Shown in pieces: positions 16,063 to 24,672 of a stretch of DNA of 64,000 nucleotides. Origin of the DNA: Mastigocoleus testarum BC008 (lineage in GTDB: Bacteria; Cyanobacteriota; Cyanobacteriia; Cyanobacteriales; Nostocaceae); contig NZ_LMTZ01000055.1 of the NCBI RefSeq assembly GCF_001456025.1, positions 62,001 through 126,000 on the forward strand. The letters run 5' to 3'. Each line of letters starts with the position of its first letter. Position 1 is the first letter of the stretch. The position numbers and the translations under genes were made by a program. Under the pieces are notes generated by a model that was not told where the DNA came from, made no database searches, and worked only from the letters and a program-made list of their open reading frames with translations.

Positions 16063-17685
16063 TCACCTTAGTTGCGATTTTCTACCTTGAGAACTATTCT
16101 CTGGAGAAACTTTTGGTGTTAATGGTGGAATATTTACAGAGATATCCCTTAGTGCACCTCGATAGATTAATGCACCTACAGTATTCAACTTAAATCCCCA
16201 ACCTTGAGGTAAATTTCCATCACCATCATTTTGTCCCAAGTCTACATAAATGCGTGGTGGAACAAAATATTTTGCATCATCTGCGCCGATCAATTCATCT
16301 ACTTTTGTCATAATTTTATCGACAATCAAATCGAGTTCGGCATAACTGCTATAGTTTTGTTGTAAGGTCGATTGAGTAAAGGCGATAAATTCCCGCACTG
16401 ATTTTACTTTCTGATCTATTTCTGTACTTGATTCTTGACTTATTCTGCTCAAAGAAGAATTGTCAAGACCCAATTGTCTTAAGATTAGAGGCTCTAAATA
16501 TCCAAAAAGCTTCACTTGTGCTTCAATAATTTTGGTATCATTAACGTCTTGATGACGGGGTAACAAAGTACGGAAAGCACGACGCAATACTTGAGAAAGG
16601 GTAAAAGGTGGAAAAGGAATACTGTTAGGATCTACAGCAATTCCATTGTTTGTCATGAGTACATCCAAGGGTGGTAAATCAGGAGGTACAATTGGCATTG
16701 GAATATTAAAAGCTTTTAATTGTGGGTTTAAGCTTTTGCTACTGAGAATATTTTCTTGTCTGCCATTCTGTTGCTTCTGAATTTCCAGAATTTCTTTGGC
16801 TTTACCTTCATCCCCATCTAATATTGAAGTTAACCCTTTGAGATTAAAGGGATAAACGATAGTATTCAAACTGATATAAACAAATTCAGAGCAATAAGCT
16901 TTATTTTCAGGATTATTAAGGAATTCTACTGCGCTTTCATCACCTAGACTAGCTAAAGCACAATTTTTGAGCAATTCTTTGAGACTAGTCTTATTAAGAA
17001 CGCGAGTGGGGTCTCCTCCATTAAAATTATTGCTGGAAAATTGAACGAAGGGATTCATTAGTCCCATCCAACAGATAATGCTATTGGTATATCCCCTCTG
17101 CAGATCTGGCGTCACAAATTTGGGAAAAACTAAGTGTTGTGCTACTGCAACAAACCCATTTTCTCCATATAAACCCTTATGGTAATCATCGGGTTCGTTA
17201 AAAGAGGCAAAAGCTTTGGCTCCACTTTCTCTAATAACAGGTACAATTACACCAGAGTGATGTCCCTCATTTTTGATGAAAATTTCCATCAAATTATGGA
17301 TGTCATAATTACTCTGGGGAGGATGACGTAAATCGACGGCTTGACCGTAACGATCCTTATTGTATTGATAGGTGCAAACTAGCAAACCGTATCTATCGAG
17401 AAATTGAATGATATCTTGATGTCCAGAAACCGTTTTTCCTTCAAAGTTAGTAATCGTCTCCCCATCTGCAATCCCAATAAACCCTGGTACCCGAATAGTT
17501 TCTATATCTATTGAGGTTTCATCATCAACGACAACTTCTTTATGAAACAATCGTTTCATATCCTCTACAGGCTTTCCTTGCATGTCATCGGGACTTCGGA
17601 TAGAGTTGAAAACTTCCAAATCCACATCTTCAGGAGAATACAAAGGTAAATCTGTAGAATTAAAAGTACTATTTATCGCGTTCAT
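16063..17685 (-). CDS. Hypothetical protein with possible permuted papain-like (NlpC/P60, YiiX-type) motifs
   Basis: Protein of 540 residues that I cannot assign. Two short motifs in the first half fit a permuted papain-like fold: EGHHSGVIVPV (about residue 140) and AYCSEFVYISLN (about 268). In YiiX-type NlpC/P60 proteins the His comes first and the Cys sits in a C-S-E-(L/F)-V motif before a helix, as here. Between them are aromatic-rich segments (WMGLMNPFVQF). The second half holds a proline-rich stretch (MPIVPPDLPPLDVL) and a helical part, ending in a basic tail. There is no signal peptide. Neighbours give no clue. A thiol hydrolase role is a hypothesis only. Confidence 0.5.
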   Translation of the reverse strand: MNAINSTFNSTDLPLYSPEDVDLEVFNSIRSPDDMQGKPVEDMKRLFHKEVVVDDETSIDIETIRVPGFIGIADGETITNFEGKTVSGHQDIIQFLDRYGLLVCTYQYNKDRYGQAVDLRHPPQSNYDIHNLMEIFIKNEGHHSGVIVPVIRESGAKAFASFNEPDDYHKGLYGENGFVAVAQHLVFPKFVTPDLQRGYTNSIICWMGLMNPFVQFSSNNFNGGDPTRVLNKTSLKELLKNCALASLGDESAVEFLNNPENKAYCSEFVYISLNTIVYPFNLKGLTSILDGDEGKAKEILEIQKQQNGRQENILSSKSLNPQLKAFNIPMPIVPPDLPPLDVLMTNNGIAVDPNSIPFPPFTLSQVLRRAFRTLLPRHQDVNDTKIIEAQVKLFGYLEPLILRQLGLDNSSLSRISQESSTEIDQKVKSVREFIAFTQSTLQQNYSSYAELDLIVDKIMTKVDELIGADDAKYFVPPRIYVDLGQNDGDGNLPQGWGFKLNTVGALIYRGALRDISVNIPPLTPKVSPENSSQGRKSQLR

Positions 17686-18007
17686 GTCGAATATTTATAT
17701 GTAACATACTTTGTATTATGCAATTATTTACTCCAGAAAATAGTTAGTTTCAGAAGAATTTTATATTTGAGAAAATAAATAATTAATAAGTCTTAAACTT
17801 TCAGAGGTAAGAAACCAGAGTATTTCATCTCAATTGACTTTTATTATTGAGAATATAGACTCAATTGGAATATATTTAAAAGTTATTTTTATGGTTTTGT
17901 ATTTTTATAGTTTTGGGCTACGGATTTACTTATCTTGTGAAACTATCAAGACTACATAGAATATAAAATCTTCTTATTGTTTTTTATCCTATTTTTGCAA
18001 CACAATC
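17686..18007. other. Gene-free stretch upstream of the 540-residue protein
   Basis: AT-rich, with the promoter of the downstream minus-strand gene. Near its left-hand neighbour, 17986-18006 reads ATCCTATTTTTGCAACACAA, the reverse complement of a sequence at 24476-24496; this shared tract may be the end of a lost insertion sequence. Confidence 0.5.
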
Positions 18008-20770
18008 TTATTTTGAGCGATCGACATCAATAGGTACAAAACCAGCCTCTTTAATTAATTCTTTACCTTCATCACTAAGAAATAAGTTGACATAAGCTTC
18101 ACCAGCCTTTTGGGCTTGACCAGCATCTTTTTTAATAACCACAAAAATTTTCCGAGTAATGGGATAGGAACCATCACTAAAAGCTTTTATATTGGTGGAA
18201 TAAAAGTTATCTTTACTTCTTGGGGAAATGTAACTGTAATTTTTATTTGTTGCAAGAGAGAGAAGCTTAATTTTTGCTTCCTTTTGGTTGACAACTTGTG
18301 AAGCTGTTGCATAACTAATTCCACAAGGACTTATAGATACCTTATGGACAGATTCAGTTGTGCTTTTCACTTCTTCAAAATCTGCAAACTCTTGCTCTGC
18401 TAACACATTTTCTTTAAAATAATCTACAGTTCCACCAGCCTTCAAATTACGACTAAAAATCTGAATATTACAATCTTTGTAATTAGAATTTAATTCTTGC
18501 CAGTTATTGATTTCCCCAGTAAAAATTTTCCGTAATTCAGATATAGTCAATTCCCCAACAGCTAACCCGGAATTGACATAAACAGCAATTCCATCAATTG
18601 CTATCGGTCTAAATTCCATTTCAAATCCTTTTTCTTTAGCCAGTTGGATCTCAAATTCTTTGACAGGTCGAGAAGACTCAGAAAAATCTATTTCTCCATC
18701 GATAAGCATTTGAATTCCTGTACCTGAGCCTGGATTATATTTTTTCGACTTTACATATTCTAAATTAAAATTCGGGTGTGCTTTTTTGACTGTAGAAATT
18801 ATTTTATCAGTGCGCAGCGATGCAAAAGTTGTAGAGCCACCATACTTAAAATTACCTTTCGGAACATTTGGCACTTCAGCCATTTTTCTAGGATGATGTC
18901 TCCTGTAAATAAAAGATACAGTGAATAAAATAACAACTACTATAAAAGTAAAAAAATTTAAGTATTTCTGTTTTCTATACTTACGTTTATTTAGTTCTTT
19001 ACTAACCCAGTCTTGATTGAAAACAATCTCATAAATACCATTCCCAACTACTAGATTTCCCCTCTGATTAACTACCAATCCCAATTTAATCAGCTCTTGC
19101 TGCTCAAGGCTATTATTTGTTTTTATCCTTGGTCGCTGTTGCAAAATTTGGCGATAAATTTTTAGTAAATTATTAGTGTTTTTGCTTTTTAATAGTTTTT
19201 CACGTATTGTTCTTAGATGTCCCTGCTTATCTTGATGCCAATCCTTAATTATAAATTCATCAACTATTCTAGCTATCCAGCCAGCTTTATCCTCAATCTG
19301 CTTCTTGGGAAGTTTATCATCAAGAATGCACTGGAAAATTTTCTGGGTAAGAGCAGGCTCCGCTCTAGTTATATCAGCCGACAATACTCTTCTGATTATA
19401 GGTAAGGGATTGTCAAGCTTCCGGAGCAAATTTTCTGCCAATTTAATGGTTTTCCGATCTGCTTGTGTTAAAGTCCCGCGTTTGTCTGCGATCGAACTAG
19501 CGATCAAAAACTTATACTCCTTAAGACTAAAATCATCTTTTGGAACTAAGCCTTTATCTTTCAACCACTTCAATCCATAACTAAGTTCTTCTCCATGTAA
19601 TAGCAGCGAATCATCTTGAGTTTCTAGCCAAGCTCTCAAGGATTCTGCATAAGGTCGAAGCTTATTAAATTCTTGTTTGACCCAATCTTGGTTAAAAACT
19701 TCTTTATATATTTGGTTATATACCTGTAATTTCCCTTCGCATTTGACTACTAATCCTGTAAGCCGTAAATTCATCTCTAAATCATAATCATCAGTGCTTG
19801 CTCTGCCTGCTTGTAAAATAGAATCATATAATTTTAGCTTCTGGTTTATCTTAGTTTTATCCTTCAAAAGGCGATCGCGAATTGTCTTTAAATGAACTGG
19901 TTCATCCTGTGATTCCCAATTTTCAATAATATGCAGCTTGACTATATTTTCAACACTCTGCGCTTCGGCTGCAACAATAATCTTAGATTGATAATCAAGG
20001 ACTAATTTACAAAGTTTTTGGGTTAGAAAGGGTTGTCCACCCGTCCATCTTAATATTTCTTTAATAACTTTTTGAGGATTTTTTACTTTGCCTTCTAATC
20101 CCTTAGCTAACAATTGAGATTCCTCTAACTGAAAACCATTCAATATAATGGTTCTACCAATATTAAAGGGAGTTCGTTTTTTATCCCGAATCAATTCTGA
20201 TGGGTTTGCTACACCAATAAGGGCAAAGGTTAAACGATGATATTCTGGTCTATAAGTTCTGCGGTTATAGCAACTCCTAATAAAAATAAAAAAATCATCT
20301 GTTTTAAAATCTAAGCTAAAAACACTATCAATTTCATCTATAAAAATGACAATATGCTGGCTTATCTGTACAAGCAAAACTTCTTCAATAAAGTCAATAA
20401 ATCGCTGCATAATAGATAACATCTCATGCTTTCGCCACCAAAGTGGTAGCTCAAACTTTAAGTTAAAACTTTTAGCCAGACTTTGGATGATGTTTGCATA
20501 CCACTGCTCTGTAGTAACATTTTGGGTTCCAAATACAGATAGATCGATTACAACACAAGCAACATCCTCTGCTTCTAATTTTTTTCGTGTTCGTACCTCC
20601 AAGCTAGATTTACCCATTTGACGAGAACCCAGCACATAACAATAATCGCCAGCTTTTAATGCTTCATAGAATTCTCGATCAGCTTGTCTTGATACATAAC
20701 TAGGAGCATCGGGAGGTAGAGTTGCCCCAGCTTGATAATATTCTTGTGTTTTTTTTATTGATTTTTGCAT
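18008..20770 (-). CDS. AAA-like ATPase - transmembrane - PstS-like binding domain fusion
   Basis: Protein of 920 residues with three parts. Residues about 10-370 are an AAA-like ATPase of the type common in cyanobacterial signalling proteins: Walker [10 protein letters not shown] (about 48-56), Walker [11 protein letters not shown] (about 140) and a sensor-like [11 protein letters not shown]. Residues 370-600 repeat a helical module (the pattern [12 protein letters not shown] and [12 protein letters not shown] occurs twice). A single membrane helix at about 603-623 ([19 protein letters not shown]) leads to a PstS-like domain from about 635, with [30 protein letters not shown] and [12 protein letters not shown]. 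The plan suggests a cytoplasmic ATPase coupled to an outside binding domain. It lies 75 bp after an HTH-AAA regulator gene. The domains are clear; the signalling role is inferred. Confidence 0.75.
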   Translation of the reverse strand: MQKSIKKTQEYYQAGATLPPDAPSYVSRQADREFYEALKAGDYCYVLGSRQMGKSSLEVRTRKKLEAEDVACVVIDLSVFGTQNVTTEQWYANIIQSLAKSFNLKFELPLWWRKHEMLSIMQRFIDFIEEVLLVQISQHIVIFIDEIDSVFSLDFKTDDFFIFIRSCYNRRTYRPEYHRLTFALIGVANPSELIRDKKRTPFNIGRTIILNGFQLEESQLLAKGLEGKVKNPQKVIKEILRWTGGQPFLTQKLCKLVLDYQSKIIVAAEAQSVENIVKLHIIENWESQDEPVHLKTIRDRLLKDKTKINQKLKLYDSILQAGRASTDDYDLEMNLRLTGLVVKCEGKLQVYNQIYKEVFNQDWVKQEFNKLRPYAESLRAWLETQDDSLLLHGEELSYGLKWLKDKGLVPKDDFSLKEYKFLIASSIADKRGTLTQADRKTIKLAENLLRKLDNPLPIIRRVLSADITRAEPALTQKIFQCILDDKLPKKQIEDKAGWIARIVDEFIIKDWHQDKQGHLRTIREKLLKSKNTNNLLKIYRQILQQRPRIKTNNSLEQQELIKLGLVVNQRGNLVVGNGIYEIVFNQDWVSKELNKRKYRKQKYLNFFTFIVVVILFTVSFIYRRHHPRKMAEVPNVPKGNFKYGGSTTFASLRTDKIISTVKKAHPNFNLEYVKSKKYNPGSGTGIQMLIDGEIDFSESSRPVKEFEIQLAKEKGFEMEFRPIAIDGIAVYVNSGLAVGELTISELRKIFTGEINNWQELNSNYKDCNIQIFSRNLKAGGTVDYFKENVLAEQEFADFEEVKSTTESVHKVSISPCGISYATASQVVNQKEAKIKLLSLATNKNYSYISPRSKDNFYSTNIKAFSDGSYPITRKIFVVIKKDAGQAQKAGEAYVNLFLSDEGKELIKEAGFVPIDVDRSK

Positions 20771-20845
20771 CTTTTGAAAGTACTCAAAACCACAACTGTC
20801 TGAAAAATCAACTTTGTCAAAAAACTGCTAACACAAAGAGTAGAT

Positions 20846-22174
20846 TCAGGGCAAACAGATCTTACTAAGATGAACCTTAAAATAACTGTGGTATAATTGG
20901 CAGTTGGGCTTTACATTATTACCCTCTATTTTGACTATTCCCATACTATGTAACTTAAACGCTTGTACTGGATCTAATTGAACCCAATCGTTTTTGAGTA
21001 CTACATCTTGGAAAGCCGCTGCCAACTTGGGATTTTCTTCGAGTTCTCCTAAATGTTGGCGTAGATAGTTACTATAAATACCAGCTTCTGTGGGAGCTTG
21101 TTGCAACAGTTGTTCTAGAGTTACATTTGAATACTTCATGTAATCAAGAGCTAACTGCACTAAATATGGATGTCCTCCTACTAAATTAACTAGTTTATTA
21201 ACCTGAACATCACTCCAATCCAGTTTATGCTTATGTGCTAAATCTTTTACTTGTTCATGGTTCAACTCCGGTAACTCAACAATTTTACCCACATTAGCCA
21301 GAGGTGAGGAATTTATATCCATTGAACTGTAAATATCTGTTGCGTGTACGATAATCAGGCGAAGTTTTTGCCAAGTTTCACTATCGCGATTACCGCGACG
21401 GGCTTGCTCGTGCCAACCTCGGAGCAGTACACAGAAATCATTCGCTATTGTAGAATGCTCAAAAACCAAATCCACGTCATCCAAAGCAAGAACCAAAGGG
21501 CTGTTGATTTCTTTTAACAGATAATCCTGCAAATAAATTGTGGTATTGTAATTACATCCAAAAAGATCGTTCCAATAATCATCTAGCTTGTTAGGCAACC
21601 TTAACTTATTGCTTATAACAGCACAAAACCATTTGGAAAACTTATCTAGTTCAGTGAATATCTTACTATCTGCCAGTTTAAAACTTAAAGTTTCCGTTTC
21701 ATAACCAATACTTTTGGAATATTGAATAATTCGATCCATTAGCGATGTTTTACCCATATGCTGGGGTGCTTTGATTCGCAGTAGAGCTCCTGGTTTTGCT
21801 ATCTCCTCATAACAATAACTCTCAATTGGAGGGCGTTCTACATAAAAGGCAGAATCTATACTAACTGGAGAAGTGAAAGATTGCTGTTCGTTATTCTCAA
21901 CACCCAGATTCAACAGTTCACAATTGACTAATCCAGGTTTGTATTTCGCAAATAAATTGATCAACACAGGACGTTGTGAGTACTGTTGACCAGGAAAATT
22001 TTTTAGTTCAAATACTTTGCAAATTCTTTGAACATGTTTTCTAACAGATACTTCTGTTATGTTTTTAGATTTGGCGATCGCTTTATCTGTCTTACCAGAT
22101 AATATTTCCTGCAATACCTCTTTCTGTCGATGTGTCAACCCCTCAAATGCTTTGTCAAATTTTAGTTTATCCAT
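20846..22174 (-). CDS. HTH - AAA-like ATPase regulator
   Basis: Protein of 442 residues from the ATG at 22172-22174, which has AGGAT 5-8 bp upstream; an in-frame TTG 21 bp earlier is less likely. Residues 10-60 form a LuxR-type helix-turn-helix (GLTHRQKEVLQEILSGKTDK, then ITEVSVRKHVQRICKVFEL). An AAA-like ATPase follows: Walker A APQHMGKTS (about 138), Walker B LVLALDDVD (about 228) and a sensor-like LIIVHATDIYS. The C-terminal part ends in a winged-helix-like region (SMGIVKIEGNNVKPNCQLYH). The plan is that of an ATP-dependent transcription regulator or sensor. It heads a likely operon with the AAA-PstS fusion. The 13-bp palindromes upstream may be its own operators. Target and signal are unknown. 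Confidence 0.7.
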   Translation of the reverse strand: MDKLKFDKAFEGLTHRQKEVLQEILSGKTDKAIAKSKNITEVSVRKHVQRICKVFELKNFPGQQYSQRPVLINLFAKYKPGLVNCELLNLGVENNEQQSFTSPVSIDSAFYVERPPIESYCYEEIAKPGALLRIKAPQHMGKTSLMDRIIQYSKSIGYETETLSFKLADSKIFTELDKFSKWFCAVISNKLRLPNKLDDYWNDLFGCNYNTTIYLQDYLLKEINSPLVLALDDVDLVFEHSTIANDFCVLLRGWHEQARRGNRDSETWQKLRLIIVHATDIYSSMDINSSPLANVGKIVELPELNHEQVKDLAHKHKLDWSDVQVNKLVNLVGGHPYLVQLALDYMKYSNVTLEQLLQQAPTEAGIYSNYLRQHLGELEENPKLAAAFQDVVLKNDWVQLDPVQAFKLHSMGIVKIEGNNVKPNCQLYHSYFKVHLSKICLP

Positions 22175-22197
22175 TATGTATCCTATTATATACAAAA

Positions 22198-22210
22198 GTC
22201 ACAATGTGAT
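22198..22210. promoter_or_regulatory. Putative operator 1, GTCACAATGTGAT
   Basis: Near-perfect 13-bp inverted repeat (GTCACA-A-TGTGAT) centred about 30 bp upstream of the regulator's ATG, where a bound protein could block transcription or translation. Confidence 0.5.
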
Positions 22211-22652
22211 ATTAAATTAGATCGGAAATATCATTATTTCTTTCCTTGAAATGCTATGCATTAGTCAAATATTTCTTAACATCGCTGTAAGTAAGTTAGA
22301 GAAAGGGTCGCAAAAGGAAGGAAGAACCAGGATATTGACAAAACTAGATAAAATCTACCCAATTCAAAGGCAAATAAAGTGATAAGGGTAAACTTAGAAG
22401 TTGTCCTTGATTAATTCCCAGATTGTGGCGATATCATGCAAGAGTCGTAGTCCTCGCTAAATCGTTCTTACACCAGGTTCTTCATAATTACATCTTTAAG
22501 ACTACCTGTATCTTTTGTCAAACTCTGTGGAATAAGATTTAACCCTTGGGGAAGACCTGCTCAAAATATTTATTTTTTTAGTGCCGCTAGAATTATTTTC
22601 ACTCAAAAAAGGGTAATCAATACGTGTTCGGCATGATTTCACAAAAAATATA

Positions 22653-22665
22653 GTCACAGTGTGAT
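22653..22665. promoter_or_regulatory. Putative operator 2, GTCACAGTGTGAT
   Basis: Matches operator 1 at 12 of 13 positions. Its centre is 53 bp from the next site, close to five helical turns, so both would face the same side of the DNA. Confidence 0.5.
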
Positions 22666-22705
22666 AGCATTCCACATATCAACATCAAGTCTGAAGTCTT
22701 GCTAA

Positions 22706-22718
22706 GTCACTTTGTGAC
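22706..22718. promoter_or_regulatory. Putative operator 3, GTCACTTTGTGAC
   Basis: Perfect inverted repeat with arms GTCAC and GTGAC around three T residues, same spacing and half-sites as operators 1 and 2. Confidence 0.5.
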
Positions 22719-23284
22719 CTGAGGTGGATATTTAATATGTGTATCTTGTGATAAAACTGAAAAAATCTAAAACCACTATTTTGTAAAAGTTTTTTGTACG
22801 CACCTTGCGGACAAAAATCTGCCATGTTGTTGCTTATGGTAGAGTCACAACTTTTCTCCCTACTGGTATTGACAATTAACAAAGGAAAATCACAATGTTT
22901 GAAATTAAAGTTATCTCTAAACTATTGCCAAATATATCAAACCCTAACTCTAACCTTGATTGAAGACATATGAATAACCTTCAAAATCTTTATACAGCAG
23001 AGGTGATGAATTTGTGGACAATTCATCTATCACAAAGATAGTTTGCTCAAAAATGCTAAACCCACCTATAAAAGAGAAAAAAAGCACTAATTTAAATTAA
23101 TCTTCAGCTATACGAGGTGACTAGTTATATTGCTGAAAATTATTAACAACCTAACACAAAGTATTTCTTCAGAAAAGATTAGTAATTAACGGCTAATGTG
23201 AATGAGATTCAGCCTTGTAATATCAAGTATTTCAAGAATCGGCTTAAATCACGTTTGTGATTATTCTCACGAATTTACGTTATC

Positions 23285-23470
23285 AGGAAAGGCAGAAGTT
23301 CGACGGCAGAAGGCAGAAGGACTATGCCGTAGAGCTTCTGGCGACCGGAGGGAGCAAGGGTTTAAGACCCCCACCAAATTTATTTTGGTGGCTTGCAATT
23401 GGTAGCGGGTCGGAAGCCCCTACCAATTGCTCCCTTCTGCCCTCTGCCTCCTGCCTTCTGCCTTCTTCAC
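23285..23470. repeat. Inverted 7-bp-type repeat runs (ggcagaa / ttctgcc)
   Basis: The left run reads ggcagaagttcgacggcagaa and continues with more units; the right run reads cttctgccctctgcctcctg and continues. The two are inverted relative to each other around GC-rich DNA with a partial palindrome (accaaatttattttggt), and could fold into a long hairpin. Confidence 0.55.
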
Positions 23471-23528
23471 TTCAGCTTCTAATTCACATAAGACGTAATT
23501 AGTATTTAAGCATTCCACCCTCAAGGGC

Positions 23529-24452
23529 ATGATTCAGCTTACGGTTTATAGAGTAAAGGAAAGCACAAACGATAAGATGGGTAATTTTCAGGGTGGAGAG
23601 ATTAAAACTCTCAAGGGGCATAACTCTGATGTTAATAGTGTAGCATTCAGTCCTGACGGTAACATCATTGCCTCTGCTAGTACAGACGGCACTATAAAGT
23701 TGTGGAATTTGCAGGGGGAAGAGATTAAAACCCTGTTAGGGCATGAAGGATCGGTCTGGAGCGTAGCATTTAGCCCCAATAGCACCATCATTACTGCCAG
23801 TTGGGACAGTACTATTAAGCTATGGGACCTTCAGGGAAATGAGATTAACACTATTCATAATGGGTATAGTTCTATGGTCTTTAGTGTGGTATTTAGCCCT
23901 GACGGCAAAACCATCGCTTCTGGTCATGCGGATGGAACGATTAAGCTTTGGAACTTACAGGGATACGTAATTAAGAACCTCGAAGGACATGGCTCTGTGG
24001 TCTTTAACGTAGCATTTAGCCCCGACAGTAAAATCATCGCTACTGCTAGTTGGGACAATACTATTAAGCTGTGGAATTTGCAGACACAGGAGATTAAAAC
24101 CCTAAAGGGGCATACTGGATCTGTGTGGGACGTGGTATTTAATTACAGTGGTAACATTATCGCCACTGCTAGTTACGATAAAACTATAAAGCTTTGGAAT
24201 TTACAGGGTCATACGATTAAGACCCTCGAAGGACACACTAATAGGGTTAATAGTGTAGCATTTAGCCCCGACAATAACATAGCTTCTGGCAGTAGCGATA
24301 ACACCGTGAAGCTATGGAATTTACAGGGTCACTTAATTAAAACTCTTAAAGGACACTATTCTGACGTCAATAGCATAGCATTCAGTCCTGACGGTAACAC
24401 TATCGCCTCTGCTAGTACAGACAGTACTATAAAGCTATGGAATAATTGGTAG
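23529..24452 (+). CDS. Stand-alone seven-bladed WD40 repeat protein
   Basis: Protein of 307 residues made almost wholly of seven WD40 repeats of about 41 residues, each ending in TIKLWNLQ or a near variant and opening with IKTLKGH-type residues. Seven blades give one closed beta-propeller, a protein-binding platform. Blade 1 and blade 7 share long exact DNA stretches (for example GCATTCAGTCCTGACGGTAA), a sign of recent recombination between repeats. There is no kinase, caspase or NB-ARC domain in front, as is common for cyanobacterial WD40 proteins, so it may be a remnant of a larger protein or act in trans. The N-terminal 20 residues are atypical and the true start may be the ATG at 23577. 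Confidence 0.8.
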   Translation: MIQLTVYRVKESTNDKMGNFQGGEIKTLKGHNSDVNSVAFSPDGNIIASASTDGTIKLWNLQGEEIKTLLGHEGSVWSVAFSPNSTIITASWDSTIKLWDLQGNEINTIHNGYSSMVFSVVFSPDGKTIASGHADGTIKLWNLQGYVIKNLEGHGSVVFNVAFSPDSKIIATASWDNTIKLWNLQTQEIKTLKGHTGSVWDVVFNYSGNIIATASYDKTIKLWNLQGHTIKTLEGHTNRVNSVAFSPDNNIASGSSDNTVKLWNLQGHLIKTLKGHYSDVNSIAFSPDGNTIASASTDSTIKLWNNW

Positions 24453-24472
24453 TTTTGTAGATGGGATAAAAC

Positions 24473-24507
24473 GGGTTGTGTTGCAAAAATAGGATTAAAA
24501 AAAACCC
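24473..24507. repeat. Tract shared with 17986-18006 (possible insertion-sequence end)
   Basis: GGGTTGTGTTGCAAAAATAG, then GATTAAAAAAAACCC. The central TTGTGTTGCAAAAATAGGAT is repeated in inverse orientation at 17986-18006. No transposase is attached to either copy. Confidence 0.4.
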
Positions 24508-24547
24508 TTATTTGTTACTAGGAAATTGGACTTGACACAAAAAAAGG

Positions 24548-24657
24548 GGCGTTGCATCAACACGGAATGATTTAAATATATACAAAAAATTCCCCCTTAT
24601 TTATCAATAGTTTCAGCTTATACAAATTTGGTTTCCCAACCGCAAATATGCAACGCC
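24548..24657. mobile_element. MITE-like element with 10-bp inverted ends
   Basis: 110-bp stretch bounded by GGCGTTGCAT and its exact reverse complement ATGCAACGCC, with no open frame, in the spacer between two convergent genes. Confidence 0.55.
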
Positions 24658-24672
24658 AAAAATGGAACAGAA

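Larger units (their letters stand above)
22175..23528. other. Long gene-free stretch with putative operators and repeats
   Basis: About 1350 bp between divergent genes. It holds three 13-bp GTCAC-N3-GTGAY palindromes near the regulator, degenerate half-sites (GAGTCACAAC near 22842, ATCACAATG near 22889), and at 23285-23470 two inverted runs of 7-bp-type repeats (ggcagaa and its complement) around a GC-rich insert. Short open frames here lack sequence support, so I call no gene. Confidence 0.6.

Noticed and set aside
22685..22882. 65-codon minus-strand frame upstream of the HTH-AAA regulator
   Set aside because: Starts with TTG, has no ribosome site or recognisable protein features, and overlaps one of the putative operators.
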